Shown one piece after another: positions 7,590-15,821 of a DNA stretch of 41,422 nucleotides. The notes beneath the pieces were generated by a model, which saw nothing but the letters and a program-made list of their open reading frames with translations, was not told where the DNA came from and ran no database searches. How positions within the stretch are numbered: position 1 is the first letter of the stretch; each line of letters starts with the position of its first letter. The translations under genes and the position numbers were made by a program. Location of the stretch: NCBI GenBank assembly GCA_019234295.1, contig JAFALK010000061.1:1-41422 (forward strand), in the 5' to 3' direction. The stretch comes from Roseateles sp. Lineage in GTDB: Bacteria; Pseudomonadota; Gammaproteobacteria; Burkholderiales; Burkholderiaceae_C.

Positions 7590-8272
7590 TCAAGGTTTGT
7601 CGAACAGGTGGATCTTCACATTGCGGTAAGCCACCGGGTGCCATGGTCCTGCAGATTGATGCCGCCGGTGGCGAATTTGGCGGCCTCCGGCATGGTGGCA
7701 AATTTGCTCACCGCCACGCCCTTCACCGCCAACCTAGGGCGCAGCACGCCGTTCAGGCGACATAGCGCGCGCTCGGCGGCGGCGGGTGTGGCATACGTTT
7801 TCAACACATTGGGGTCGGTCGGCGACAGGGCATTGCCGTCCGGCACCGGCAGTCCGGCGACCGCCGAGGTCAGGGGATCGATTTTTGCGCGCTTCAAGGT
7901 CTCTTCATTCTCGGGCGCGGTCGCCACCACGCTCACCTGGGGCACCGAATCGGTGTCGCCATCTTTGGCGAGCAGCAGCGTCGGGAACGTCCTGCCGACG
8001 TCGTTGAGGCGAAACGCACCGTGTGCGTCGGTCTTGGCAAAGACCTTGCGGCTGGCGGCATCGATCAACACCACTTCCATATTCGTCTTCACGCCGCCGC
8101 TGACGACAACGCTGATCGACGCATTCTTCGTCAACTCTGCTGCCTGCTTGGGCACGTAGGCCTGGATGCCTGACTCGGTGCTGGCCTTGATCTGAGGTGC
8201 GTGAAGTAGCCTCGATCTGCGTGCACGCGGCATAGAATTTTCCATATCCCAAGATCCGGCTCCGAGAGCCAC
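7590..8272 (-). pseudogene. Mosaic fossil ending in a frameshifted DUF1080 (3-keto-disaccharide hydrolase) fragment
   Basis: The open frame of 218 residues (7616-8272) seems to be a composite. Its middle (NMEVVLIDAASRKVFAKTD, then AHGAFRLND) looks like a carboxypeptidase-regulatory or similar beta-sandwich segment that I cannot assign. From about 7756 it becomes the end of a DUF1080 domain: VAVSKFATMPEAAKFATGG and INLQDHG. At 7640-7642 one base, probably a C in GGCC, is missing. Restoring it gives HPVAYRNVKIHLFDKP and a stop at 7590-7592, the regular family ending (LQDHG.PV.YRN..I). DUF1080 proteins include 3-keto-glycoside hydrolases, which fits the neighbouring glycosidase. The start at 8272 is arbitrary. 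Confidence 0.6.
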
Positions 8273-8284
8273 AAGACTGAAGCC

Positions 8285-8758
8285 ATGTTCAAAGACCCGA
8301 GCTACCTACTGACGATGGTGCTTCCGATGGCTGCCCTGCTCAGCCTGGCCAGTCCGGCGGCGCTGGCCGAAACGCTTGCCGATGTGACACCGGCGGTGGC
8401 GGTGGCCGCCCCGGTTAGCGTCACCACGCCCAGCGGCCTGAGCTACATGATCACCAAACAGGCAAAGGGCCGTCATGCGCAGGCAGGCGACATGTTCTAC
8501 AGCACCTACACGCTGCTGCTGACCAACGGCAAGAAGATCGACAGCTCCTTCGACCGCGGCCAGCCCTTCGGCTTCACCGTAGGTGCGGGGCAGGTTATCA
8601 AGGGCATGGACGAAGTCGCCCTCAAGCTGGGTCTGGGTGACGAGGCGGTGGTCCTCATTCCCTCGAGCCTGGGCTACGGTGACAAAGGTAGCGGGCCTAT
8701 TCCTCCAGGTGCGACCCTGGTCTTCGTGATGCAGGTGGTGGAGATCCGGTCCAAGTAA
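8285..8758 (+). CDS. FKBP-type peptidyl-prolyl cis-trans isomerase, periplasmic
   Basis: A 157-residue protein with a signal peptide that likely ends at ALA-ET near residue 29, followed by one FKBP domain. Visible signatures are GDMFYSTYTLLLTNGKKIDS and SFDRGQPFGFTVGAGQVIKG at the front. The end has VVLIPSSLGYGDKGSGPIPP and TLVFVMQVVEI. The chain length is normal for a single-domain exported FKBP. It should speed proline isomerisation during protein folding in the periplasm. It stands alone, divergent from the mosaic fossil and convergent with the large transglycosylase gene. Confidence 0.92.
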   Translation: MFKDPSYLLTMVLPMAALLSLASPAALAETLADVTPAVAVAAPVSVTTPSGLSYMITKQAKGRHAQAGDMFYSTYTLLLTNGKKIDSSFDRGQPFGFTVGAGQVIKGMDEVALKLGLGDEAVVLIPSSLGYGDKGSGPIPPGATLVFVMQVVEIRSK

Positions 8759-8765
8759 CCGGTAC

Positions 8766-8781
8766 GCGCAGCCCGCTGCGC
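8766..8781. terminator. Hairpin after the FKBP gene
   Basis: GCGCAG-CCCG-CTGCGC is a perfect 6-bp stem beginning 7 bases after the FKBP stop codon. It is GC-rich but only a short CTGCTT follows. It is a plausible weak terminator for the FKBP gene and lies between convergent genes. Confidence 0.45.
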
Positions 8782-8789
8782 CTGCTTGA

Positions 8790-8824
8790 GAGCCGCCATT
8801 CTGAGCCGCCATTCTGAGCCGCCA
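8790..8824. repeat. 13-bp tandem repeat, about 2.7 copies
   Basis: The unit GAGCCGCCATTCT occurs twice exactly (8790-8802 and 8803-8815) and then for 9 more bases. It lies in the 268-base gap between the FKBP gene and the transglycosylase gene. The rest of that gap holds no gene that I can support. Confidence 0.8.
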
Positions 8825-9026
8825 GTCACGAGCGGCCGCCCAATGCTGCGACTTGGCACTCTCCGGCCCACCCGCCAAACCTGTCGACGCGCTGCATCAA
8901 AGCGACGCCTCTACCCAAACGCTGAATCGAGTGCGCGTGGCGCGATGGCTTCAAGCGGCGGCCCAACAGCCCCGCCGCGGGGAGCGACCACGCACGGGTG
9001 GTCCCCAAGCGATCCGCGTTGCAGCT

Positions 9027-12000
9027 CTATCCCTTGGTGCGGACCGGCGCTCCCGGCACGTTGCAGCTGCGCTCTTCGTTCAGCAGTGGAAGCAAGGTTG
9101 GCACCAGAGCCTTGAGCAACTGCGCCGGCAAGGCGCTCGTGAATTTGTAGTGAGCCGCATAGGGCTCCTGCACATAGGCCACTATGGTGCCGAAATACCG
9201 GTCCCCGATGTAGAAGACGAAGGCGCCTGTGCGCGAGACTACACGGGACGAAACGATTTGCCCGCCCTTGCCGATGACGGTGAATCGGTGGTCACCGGTC
9301 CCGGTCTTGCCGCCCGCCTGCACCACCGTACCGTCCTTGAGAACGAAGCTGCCTTTGAGCCGCCCCGCGGTGCCCCCATCCACCACGCCGGCCAGCGCCT
9401 CTCGCACGGTATCGGCCACTTCGGCCGGCAGCAGGCGCTCGCCCTGCGCGGGCTGGACTTCGAGCTGGGTTTCGTAGGGCGTACCCGCGCCAAACAGCAG
9501 GCTGGGCACCCGTACGACCGGCAGCCTCACCCCGTGATTGACGATGATGCCCATCAACTCGGCCAGCGCCGCGGGCCGGTCGCCCGAGGCGCCCAGTGCG
9601 GTCGCATAGGACGGCGTGAGCATCTCGAAGGGATAGCCCAGCCGCCGCCAGCGGCGCAGAATCTCGCTGAAGGCCTCCTGCTCGATCAGGTTGCGGATGC
9701 GCCTGTCCTGGGCCCCCTTGTGCCTGGTCTTGAAAAGCCAGGCGTACACCTCCTGGCGCTGCTCGCGGCTTTGCGCGACCAGTTCGCTCAGGCTCGCCTC
9801 GGGTCGGTGACGCAGTTGGCTGACCACCCACAGCTCCAGCGGATGCACGCCGGCCAGATGACCGCGGTCAGCCAGCGACCAACGCTCAGGCCCGTATTTG
9901 GCGACCAGCTCCTGCAGCGCCTTGTCACCGGGCAGTTTGTCGCCGCCCAGTCGTCGAGCCAGGAATTCGCCGAGATCCTGTGTGTCTGCCTGCGGCTCCA
10001 GCCCGAAGAAGGCCGCCGCGAGTCGCGCCGGCGTACGTCTGTGCAGCAGCAGCTCCTCGGCCTCCTCGGCACTCCTGCCCTTGTACTTGCGGTAGAAGCG
10101 GGCGAGGAACTCGCGCCCCTCTTCGTCCGCGAAACGCGCGAGGTATTCTTGGCGGGCTGGATCGTCAGTGTCGTCCAGCAGCGCCTCGTGGGCCTTGGCC
10201 GACCGGCTCATGACGTGATAGACCACGTCGCGCAGGAGGCGGACGAAGGCGAGATTCACCGAGTGCTTGAGGGCCTCGCGCACGGTGTACGTCTGATGGT
10301 CCTCCTCGGGTTCGAAATTCTCGAAATGGTGCGCGCCGCTGCCCGTGAAGAAGGTCTCGCCCGGATTGCCGGAGTAGCTGCGATCCATGGCCGCCTCCAG
10401 CATGGCCTGGAGGCTGGCCTCTGGTGCCTGCTGCAAGTAGTCGCGCGCCCAGCGCGCGAGCTGGTCCTTGGGGTGGACCAACACAGCCGACAGCGCCTCG
10501 GGCGACAGCTTGCTCCATTGCGCGTGAAGCTCGGCCACCAGCTCCAGATAGGTGACGAGGGTCCTGAATTTCGCGGTGGAACCGAGGTCGAGCCGCGCGC
10601 CGTCGTTCAGGTCGAAGGGCTCGTCGACGTTGTCGGTCTGCACGCGCAGCAGGTTGCCTCCATTGCCGCGTTCGAACAGGGTGAAGCTGAAGACGATCTT
10701 GCTGGTGTCGTCGCCCTCGTTGAACAGCCTGAAGCCGTAGAGCCCCGCGGACTTGGCCGCCGCGGGATCGGCCAGGCCGCGCAGCAGCTCGGTGGCCGCG
10801 CGCTGCACGTCGCCGTTGAGCGTCGTGGTGGCCTGCAAATCCAGGCGATCCAGGTCGTAGGCGCGTGGGATGTCCAGCGCGACGGCCAGCTTGCCGCGCA
10901 CCGCAGTGGCGGCCTTGCGGTCGATGAATGAGCCTTGCACTTCCTCCGGCGCCTGTGTGCGCAGCTTCAACTCGATCGGCAGCGCCGCGTCGCGCAGCGC
11001 GGCCGGAATGACGCCGGCTTCGGCCATCACACGCAGATAGCTGTTGGTCAAGGTGTTCAGATCAGCCTCACCTTGCACCAGGTAGTGTGACGGCCGGCGC
11101 TGCGCGATCAGGAGCGATAGCGCCTGCTTGTAGGCCAGTGCGCGCGCGGACGTCAGGCCCTCTGCGGGCTTCCCCGACGCCTCTGTGGTCTGAGCGCGCA
11201 GCAGGGTGTTCACTTCAGTGAAGTCACGCGCATACCAGGCCCACAGGCCGTCGCCGACACCGTTGACCTCGCCGAAGCCGGGCTGGGCCGACAGCGGCAC
11301 CGTGTTCAGATAGCTCAGCACGATGCGACGCCGCGCTGCGCGCGTGTCCTCGCCTCCGAGGTAGGCCCGCACCGAGGCCGAGGCCATCTGGCGCAGCTTC
11401 TCCCGGCCTGAGTCCGTGCGGCCTTCGGGCGAATGTCGATATTTTTCGATCTGGGTGGCCAGTGTGCTGCCGCCTGGCGCGCGATGCGAGTCGTCCACCA
11501 TCCGGCGGGCCTGGTCCAGCACGGCCTTGGAGAAGCGGTCCCATTCGATGGCGGGGTTGCGCTTGGGGTGCTCGGGATCGAGCAGCTCGCGGTTCTCGAT
11601 GAACAGCAGCGATTCCACGAGCAGCGGCGGCACCGCCTCAAAGCCCTGGTAGAGCCGCTGCGGGAAGTGCTGCGCATACAGCATGCGACCGTGGCATTCA
11701 GCCAGGTCCAACCCGCTCTCGTCCTTCTCACGGTAGATCGCGGACAGACCCCAGTCGCGCAACTCCAAGAACTTCGGTGACATGCGCGCCTGGGCCGTTA
11801 CTTCGTAGCCCTGGCGGCGCAGCCCGTCGATGAAGCGCGGGAGCTGTGTATAGCCCAGCTTCTGGTCGTAGGGGCCCGCGCCGGGATAGCGGATGGCGTC
11901 GCTGGGGCCGGGCTCGACTCGGAACGTCAGCTGTCGGCCCAGCTCGCTCAGATGATGCGCCTGCCGCCTGGAGGTCATGTATTCGTCGCGAACCATCCAG

Positions 12001-12146
12001 GCAAGTGCCGCCACTCCGACCAGCAGCAACAGCCAGAACGGCCTGCGCCACGGCATCCACCGCGACGACAAAGCGGAGGTCTGCACGGCCGCGACGTCGT
12101 CGGCGATCGATTCGCGGACTTTCCCTCGTTGTCGCGAGAACTTCAT
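9027..12146 (-). CDS. Membrane-anchored transglycosylase/transpeptidase (class A PBP-like), 1039 aa
   Basis: A bifunctional peptidoglycan synthase-like protein with one transmembrane anchor at about 36-52 and the rest periplasmic. The GT51 domain covers about 170-330, with candidate catalytic Glu184 in FIENREL (a variant of EDxxF), the GGSTLATQIEKY motif at 226-237 and RRIVLSYLNTVPL. The penicillin-binding part has all three motifs: STAK (Ser523), SVN (629-631) and KTGTG (947-951). Some 315 residues lie between SVN and KTG, far more than usual, forming a charged helical insertion. It is the last of three large minus-strand genes, 237 bases after the FAD protein. It differs from standard PBP1a/1c proteins and probably works with its unusual neighbours at the envelope, which is inference. 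Confidence 0.82.
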   Translation of the reverse strand: MKFSRQRGKVRESIADDVAAVQTSALSSRWMPWRRPFWLLLLVGVAALAWMVRDEYMTSRRQAHHLSELGRQLTFRVEPGPSDAIRYPGAGPYDQKLGYTQLPRFIDGLRRQGYEVTAQARMSPKFLELRDWGLSAIYREKDESGLDLAECHGRMLYAQHFPQRLYQGFEAVPPLLVESLLFIENRELLDPEHPKRNPAIEWDRFSKAVLDQARRMVDDSHRAPGGSTLATQIEKYRHSPEGRTDSGREKLRQMASASVRAYLGGEDTRAARRRIVLSYLNTVPLSAQPGFGEVNGVGDGLWAWYARDFTEVNTLLRAQTTEASGKPAEGLTSARALAYKQALSLLIAQRRPSHYLVQGEADLNTLTNSYLRVMAEAGVIPAALRDAALPIELKLRTQAPEEVQGSFIDRKAATAVRGKLAVALDIPRAYDLDRLDLQATTTLNGDVQRAATELLRGLADPAAAKSAGLYGFRLFNEGDDTSKIVFSFTLFERGNGGNLLRVQTDNVDEPFDLNDGARLDLGSTAKFRTLVTYLELVAELHAQWSKLSPEALSAVLVHPKDQLARWARDYLQQAPEASLQAMLEAAMDRSYSGNPGETFFTGSGAHHFENFEPEEDHQTYTVREALKHSVNLAFVRLLRDVVYHVMSRSAKAHEALLDDTDDPARQEYLARFADEEGREFLARFYRKYKGRSAEEAEELLLHRRTPARLAAAFFGLEPQADTQDLGEFLARRLGGDKLPGDKALQELVAKYGPERWSLADRGHLAGVHPLELWVVSQLRHRPEASLSELVAQSREQRQEVYAWLFKTRHKGAQDRRIRNLIEQEAFSEILRRWRRLGYPFEMLTPSYATALGASGDRPAALAELMGIIVNHGVRLPVVRVPSLLFGAGTPYETQLEVQPAQGERLLPAEVADTVREALAGVVDGGTAGRLKGSFVLKDGTVVQAGGKTGTGDHRFTVIGKGGQIVSSRVVSRTGAFVFYIGDRYFGTIVAYVQEPYAAHYKFTSALPAQLLKALVPTLLPLLNEERSCNVPGAPVRTKG

Positions 12147-12383
12147 CGCCCCAAACCTTTCGGCATGTCCCAGGCCACTCGAAGGGAATGTACCCGTCGC
12201 GCAAGGCCCGACCTACCGTCAGCCAAGGGGGTGTTACTTGTTTACCTCGCACCGTCACAGACGGAAACACTTTGCCAGCCGCGGCCATTGACTGGAGCCT
12301 GCGCGAGCGACGCTGGTTGGGCATTGGCAGAAGTGCCAGATTGCAGGTCATGAGGTCCCGTGAGCACTTCATGACGCGCCGCT
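12147..12383. other. Gap between the FAD protein and transglycosylase genes
   Basis: These 237 bases hold no gene that I can support. The gap is long for an operon, so the transglycosylase may have its own promoter here. I could not identify clear -35 and -10 boxes or a strong hairpin. Confidence 0.4.
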
Positions 12384-15300
12384 TCAGAGCAACAGCAAAT
12401 CCTCCAGGGGTTTCTTCACGGCCGCCGGAACGTCCTGGCCCGCCCGCGCTTGCATCGGCACCAGCGCGGCCTGGCGAGTCAATTCGGTGACGGCGGCTTC
12501 GGCCAGGGGCATGAAGCTGCGCAGTTTCTTGATGGCGGCTTCACGGCGTGACCAGTCGCGGTCGTCGCGGGCCTTTTCTTCGTCAATGAAGTAGGTGGCC
12601 TTGAGGTGGTCGAAGAAGGCCTTGCTCCATTCGCCACCGATCCAGGTGAGGGAGCCGGTCCAGCCCCTCACCAGGGGCTTGCAGCGGTCCACGCACAGAT
12701 TGCGCAGCCGCTCGGCGGTGACCTTCTGCATGGCGTAGAGGCCGGCGGAGACCATGGCGTCGGTACGGCGCTTGACCTCGAAGTCGTAGACCTGCATGGA
12801 CTTCTTGCGCTGCTCTTCGTCGCCGCCGCCGCGCATGAGATCCTGCACGAGGTCGCGCATGGCGCCCATCTCGGCGATGCCGGTGTTCAGGCCCTTGGCG
12901 GTCTCCGGGTGGGGCGTGCCGGCCGAGTCGCCGACGAGCACGCCTTCATTCTTGGCGCTCACGAACCCCTTGGCCTGCTGCAGCTCGATGGGGAAGCGAG
13001 ACACGCCGAACTCAGCGATCAGGAAATTCATCAGCGCCTTCTCGACCTCGGCGGGCGAGACCTTGGCTTCGCCGCCCTTGTCGGAGCGGGCCTTGAGCGT
13101 GCGCTCCAGTTGCAGCCGCGCGCCGTTGCGGCACTTGGCGATGATTCGGTCGTCGCCCGCGCGGTCGCGGCCATAGAAGTTGTCAACGCCGTGGAAATCC
13201 TGCATGAGCTGGTTCCAGGCGGTGTCCAGCGCGGTGTCGATCTCCTCGCCGGTCAGGCTGGCGACCTTGTGCCCGGGGTCAGTACTCTCGGGCGCCAACT
13301 GCTTCTCAGGCCCGAACTTGACCTTGCGCACCACACCCTGCAGGTGCTCAACGAGCTTGCGCGGGTTGTCGCCCCAGTCGCGGAATTCCTCTTCGGTGAG
13401 CTGGGTGACGATGTACTTCACCTCCTGAGTCTCGAACTGGTAGGTCCAGCCCTCGGTGCGCTCCAGGTTGCTGTCGGGCGTGGGCGTGTCCTTGCCGAAG
13501 AGGCCGACGGCAGCGTAATCCTTGACCTCGGACTTCTGGAAAGGAATGCCCAGCTTGTCGCCGAGCTTGACGTTGTCGGCGTGCTTCTGTGCATTGGCCA
13601 CGCTGCCACCGGTGGCGACGATCAGCATGTCACAGGGCTTGGTCTGCGGGTCGCCCTTGAAGGTGAGGTGCACCACACCCTTGCCATCGCGCTGCACGTC
13701 GACGAGGAAGCGGTCGCGCTCCAGCTTGATGCCCAGCGCCGCGCAGCGCTGCTCCAGCGCGGTCTCGATGGTCATGACCGCGGCGATGTTGGACGTCGGG
13801 TCGGGGCAGATCTGCTCGAATACGCCGGCCGTTCGCAGGCGCTGCATTGCCGCCGGGTCAAGCTTGAGTACGTTCATGCGCGAGTAGGGGTCGCTTCGGC
13901 CTTCGTAGACGTGCACCTGCGAGGCGCCAGCCATGCGCGCCTCCACGGCCGCCAGCAGGCCGATGGGCCCGCCGCCTACCACCGCCACGCCTACCGAGCC
14001 CACCGGTGCGCCAGGCGGGCGCGGCACGATGGGCATGGTGTAGCGGCCGAGATCGAGCTTTGCGAGGCTCCGCACCTTATCGAACCTGGCCTCCAAGGGC
14101 TGGCCCATCGCGCGCCTGGCCACCTCGTAGGTGCCGTAGACACGCTCGGCATCGACCATGAAGCGGTGGCCGTCGTTGAGCAAGCCGGTGACGTGCATCG
14201 TGCCCAGCTTGGGTAGCTTCATGAGGCCTTGCACGGCGGCGTCGTAGCTGCGGGCGTCGCGCACACTGCCTAGCAGCGTGGTGCACTTGGCTGGGTCGTT
14301 GGAGACGAAGACGAGGTGTTTGAGCAGGTCGCGCTGGTCGTCTTCGAGCGCGAAGGTGATACGGTCGCACTCAGGGAGCACGGCGATGTTGGCTTGCAGC
14401 GCGTCGAGCTGGGCCTCATCGAAGGCGCGCAGCCGTTCGGGCAGGTTGGCCACGGCGCCGGCTTTGGCGCGCACGTAGATCACGCCGCCCTCGGCCCGGC
14501 CCATCGCCTTGTCGGCCGCTGCCACGTGGGCTAGCCCTTGGTCTCCGGCCAAGGCGACGATCTCCAGTCCGTCGCGCCATTCCCCCACGCGGCCCTTGGC
14601 CTCCTCGCCGCGCTGGATCTGCTGCAGCGCGTCGGCCAGGCGCGCGCGCGCCTCCTCGAGCGCCTGGGTGGCATCGGTGAGCGAATCGGCGATCAGGTCC
14701 AGGTCGCCAGCCACCAGTTCGTGCTGCGCCTCGAACTCGACGCGCAGGGCGCGCAACGCCTCGTCGTCATGGGCCAGGCCCGCACCGACGCGTTCGACCT
14801 CGTCGGCCAGCTGTTGAATCACCGCCCGCGCCTTGATCAGCGCGCGCTCAGCCTGCTCGGCGTCGCTGAGGTCTTCGATGGGCGTGTCGAGCAAGTGCAG
14901 CAGGGCGGGAACGGGGCCCTCGGCCTTGTCTCCGCCGCCATCCTGGGGCGCATCGGGTTGCGGCTCGGGTACATCTTCGAGCACCAACACCAGCGGCTGT
15001 GGGTCGGCGCGCAGGCGTGTGCGTTCAAGCTGCGCCAGGGCGCGCTCGATCTGCTTGATGCCCACGATGCTGCCGCTGGCGCGCGCCTGGCCCAGCGCCG
15101 CGTGCAGCCGCTCCGCGAGCCGCGCCATCTGTCCGCCATAGTCCTTCACACCGTCGGCGACGAGGTACATCTCGTCGTCCACCACCGCATCGATCTCGCG
15201 GCACAGCAGCAGGGTCTCGCCTTCGAGCTGGGTGGCCAAGGACAGACCCTGCTCGCGCGTCAGCGGTGCGTCGTTGAAGGCCTGGGCCTTGGCCATCACC

Positions 15301-15806
15301 CGGTTGATGCGCGGCGCCACGGCGCCCGGATGCTTGGCCAGCCACTGCGTGCAGGAGTCGATCACCAGGCGGGCGAGGGCAGCGCGTTTGGCCGGGTCGG
15401 CGCCTTGCACCTTGGCCAGGGCCTGCTCCAGCTTGGCGCTGGAGGCCTCAATCTCCTGGGCCTGCTTGTCGAGGTTTTCCAGCGCCTGGCGGGCGCCTTT
15501 CTTGATCTCTTCCAGATCCTCATACGCCTGCTTGAAGGCGGTCTCGTCGCCCGTGTCGGCGGCGGCCGTCACGGCCGAGGTGATGGCCGCCAGCTGGCGG
15601 CGAAGCGATTCGCCCTCGGCCTTGCCGTGCGCCTGCTCCAGCGCGGCGATGGCCTCCTCGGTCTTGCGGCGGCGGCGAAGGTAGTCGGCGAACTGGGTCT
15701 TGATCTTGTCGAGCTGGCGGCCGCCGAGGCGGCCCTTGGTCTGCGGGCGCACGCGCAGCAGGCGGTCGAGGAAAAGCTGCTGGTCGGGGGTGAGCTTCTT
15801 GGTCAT
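12384..15806 (-). CDS. Coiled-coil protein fused to a MICAL-like FAD monooxygenase domain, 1140 aa
   Basis: Residues 1-460 are almost wholly helical and charged, with several coiled-coil stretches (for example 40-130 and 310-400) split by a Pro/Asp-rich linker near 275-300. A mixed region follows to about 600. The FAD part starts with VAVVGGGPIGLLAAVEA (GxGxxG at 611-616) ending at Glu635 in VYEGR. It continues with SDPYSRMNVLKLDP, which resembles the start of the eukaryotic MICAL flavin domain (FSRNNVLHLWP). A second flavin motif is GVLVGDSAGTPHPETAKGLN (959-960 GD). It should bind FAD and may hydroxylate or oxidise a partner, substrate unknown. No signal peptide is seen. The stop of the 461-residue partner lies 15 bases upstream. 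Confidence 0.7.
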   Translation of the reverse strand: MTKKLTPDQQLFLDRLLRVRPQTKGRLGGRQLDKIKTQFADYLRRRRKTEEAIAALEQAHGKAEGESLRRQLAAITSAVTAAADTGDETAFKQAYEDLEEIKKGARQALENLDKQAQEIEASSAKLEQALAKVQGADPAKRAALARLVIDSCTQWLAKHPGAVAPRINRVMAKAQAFNDAPLTREQGLSLATQLEGETLLLCREIDAVVDDEMYLVADGVKDYGGQMARLAERLHAALGQARASGSIVGIKQIERALAQLERTRLRADPQPLVLVLEDVPEPQPDAPQDGGGDKAEGPVPALLHLLDTPIEDLSDAEQAERALIKARAVIQQLADEVERVGAGLAHDDEALRALRVEFEAQHELVAGDLDLIADSLTDATQALEEARARLADALQQIQRGEEAKGRVGEWRDGLEIVALAGDQGLAHVAAADKAMGRAEGGVIYVRAKAGAVANLPERLRAFDEAQLDALQANIAVLPECDRITFALEDDQRDLLKHLVFVSNDPAKCTTLLGSVRDARSYDAAVQGLMKLPKLGTMHVTGLLNDGHRFMVDAERVYGTYEVARRAMGQPLEARFDKVRSLAKLDLGRYTMPIVPRPPGAPVGSVGVAVVGGGPIGLLAAVEARMAGASQVHVYEGRSDPYSRMNVLKLDPAAMQRLRTAGVFEQICPDPTSNIAAVMTIETALEQRCAALGIKLERDRFLVDVQRDGKGVVHLTFKGDPQTKPCDMLIVATGGSVANAQKHADNVKLGDKLGIPFQKSEVKDYAAVGLFGKDTPTPDSNLERTEGWTYQFETQEVKYIVTQLTEEEFRDWGDNPRKLVEHLQGVVRKVKFGPEKQLAPESTDPGHKVASLTGEEIDTALDTAWNQLMQDFHGVDNFYGRDRAGDDRIIAKCRNGARLQLERTLKARSDKGGEAKVSPAEVEKALMNFLIAEFGVSRFPIELQQAKGFVSAKNEGVLVGDSAGTPHPETAKGLNTGIAEMGAMRDLVQDLMRGGGDEEQRKKSMQVYDFEVKRRTDAMVSAGLYAMQKVTAERLRNLCVDRCKPLVRGWTGSLTWIGGEWSKAFFDHLKATYFIDEEKARDDRDWSRREAAIKKLRSFMPLAEAAVTELTRQAALVPMQARAGQDVPAAVKKPLEDLLLL

Positions 15807-15821
15807 GCCTTAGTCATCCAC

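Noticed and set aside
8853..10931. A 692-codon open frame on the plus strand
   Set aside because: It is antisense to the transglycosylase gene, whose minus-strand frame carries the catalytic motifs. The plus frame has no recognisable domain and is a GC-bias shadow.
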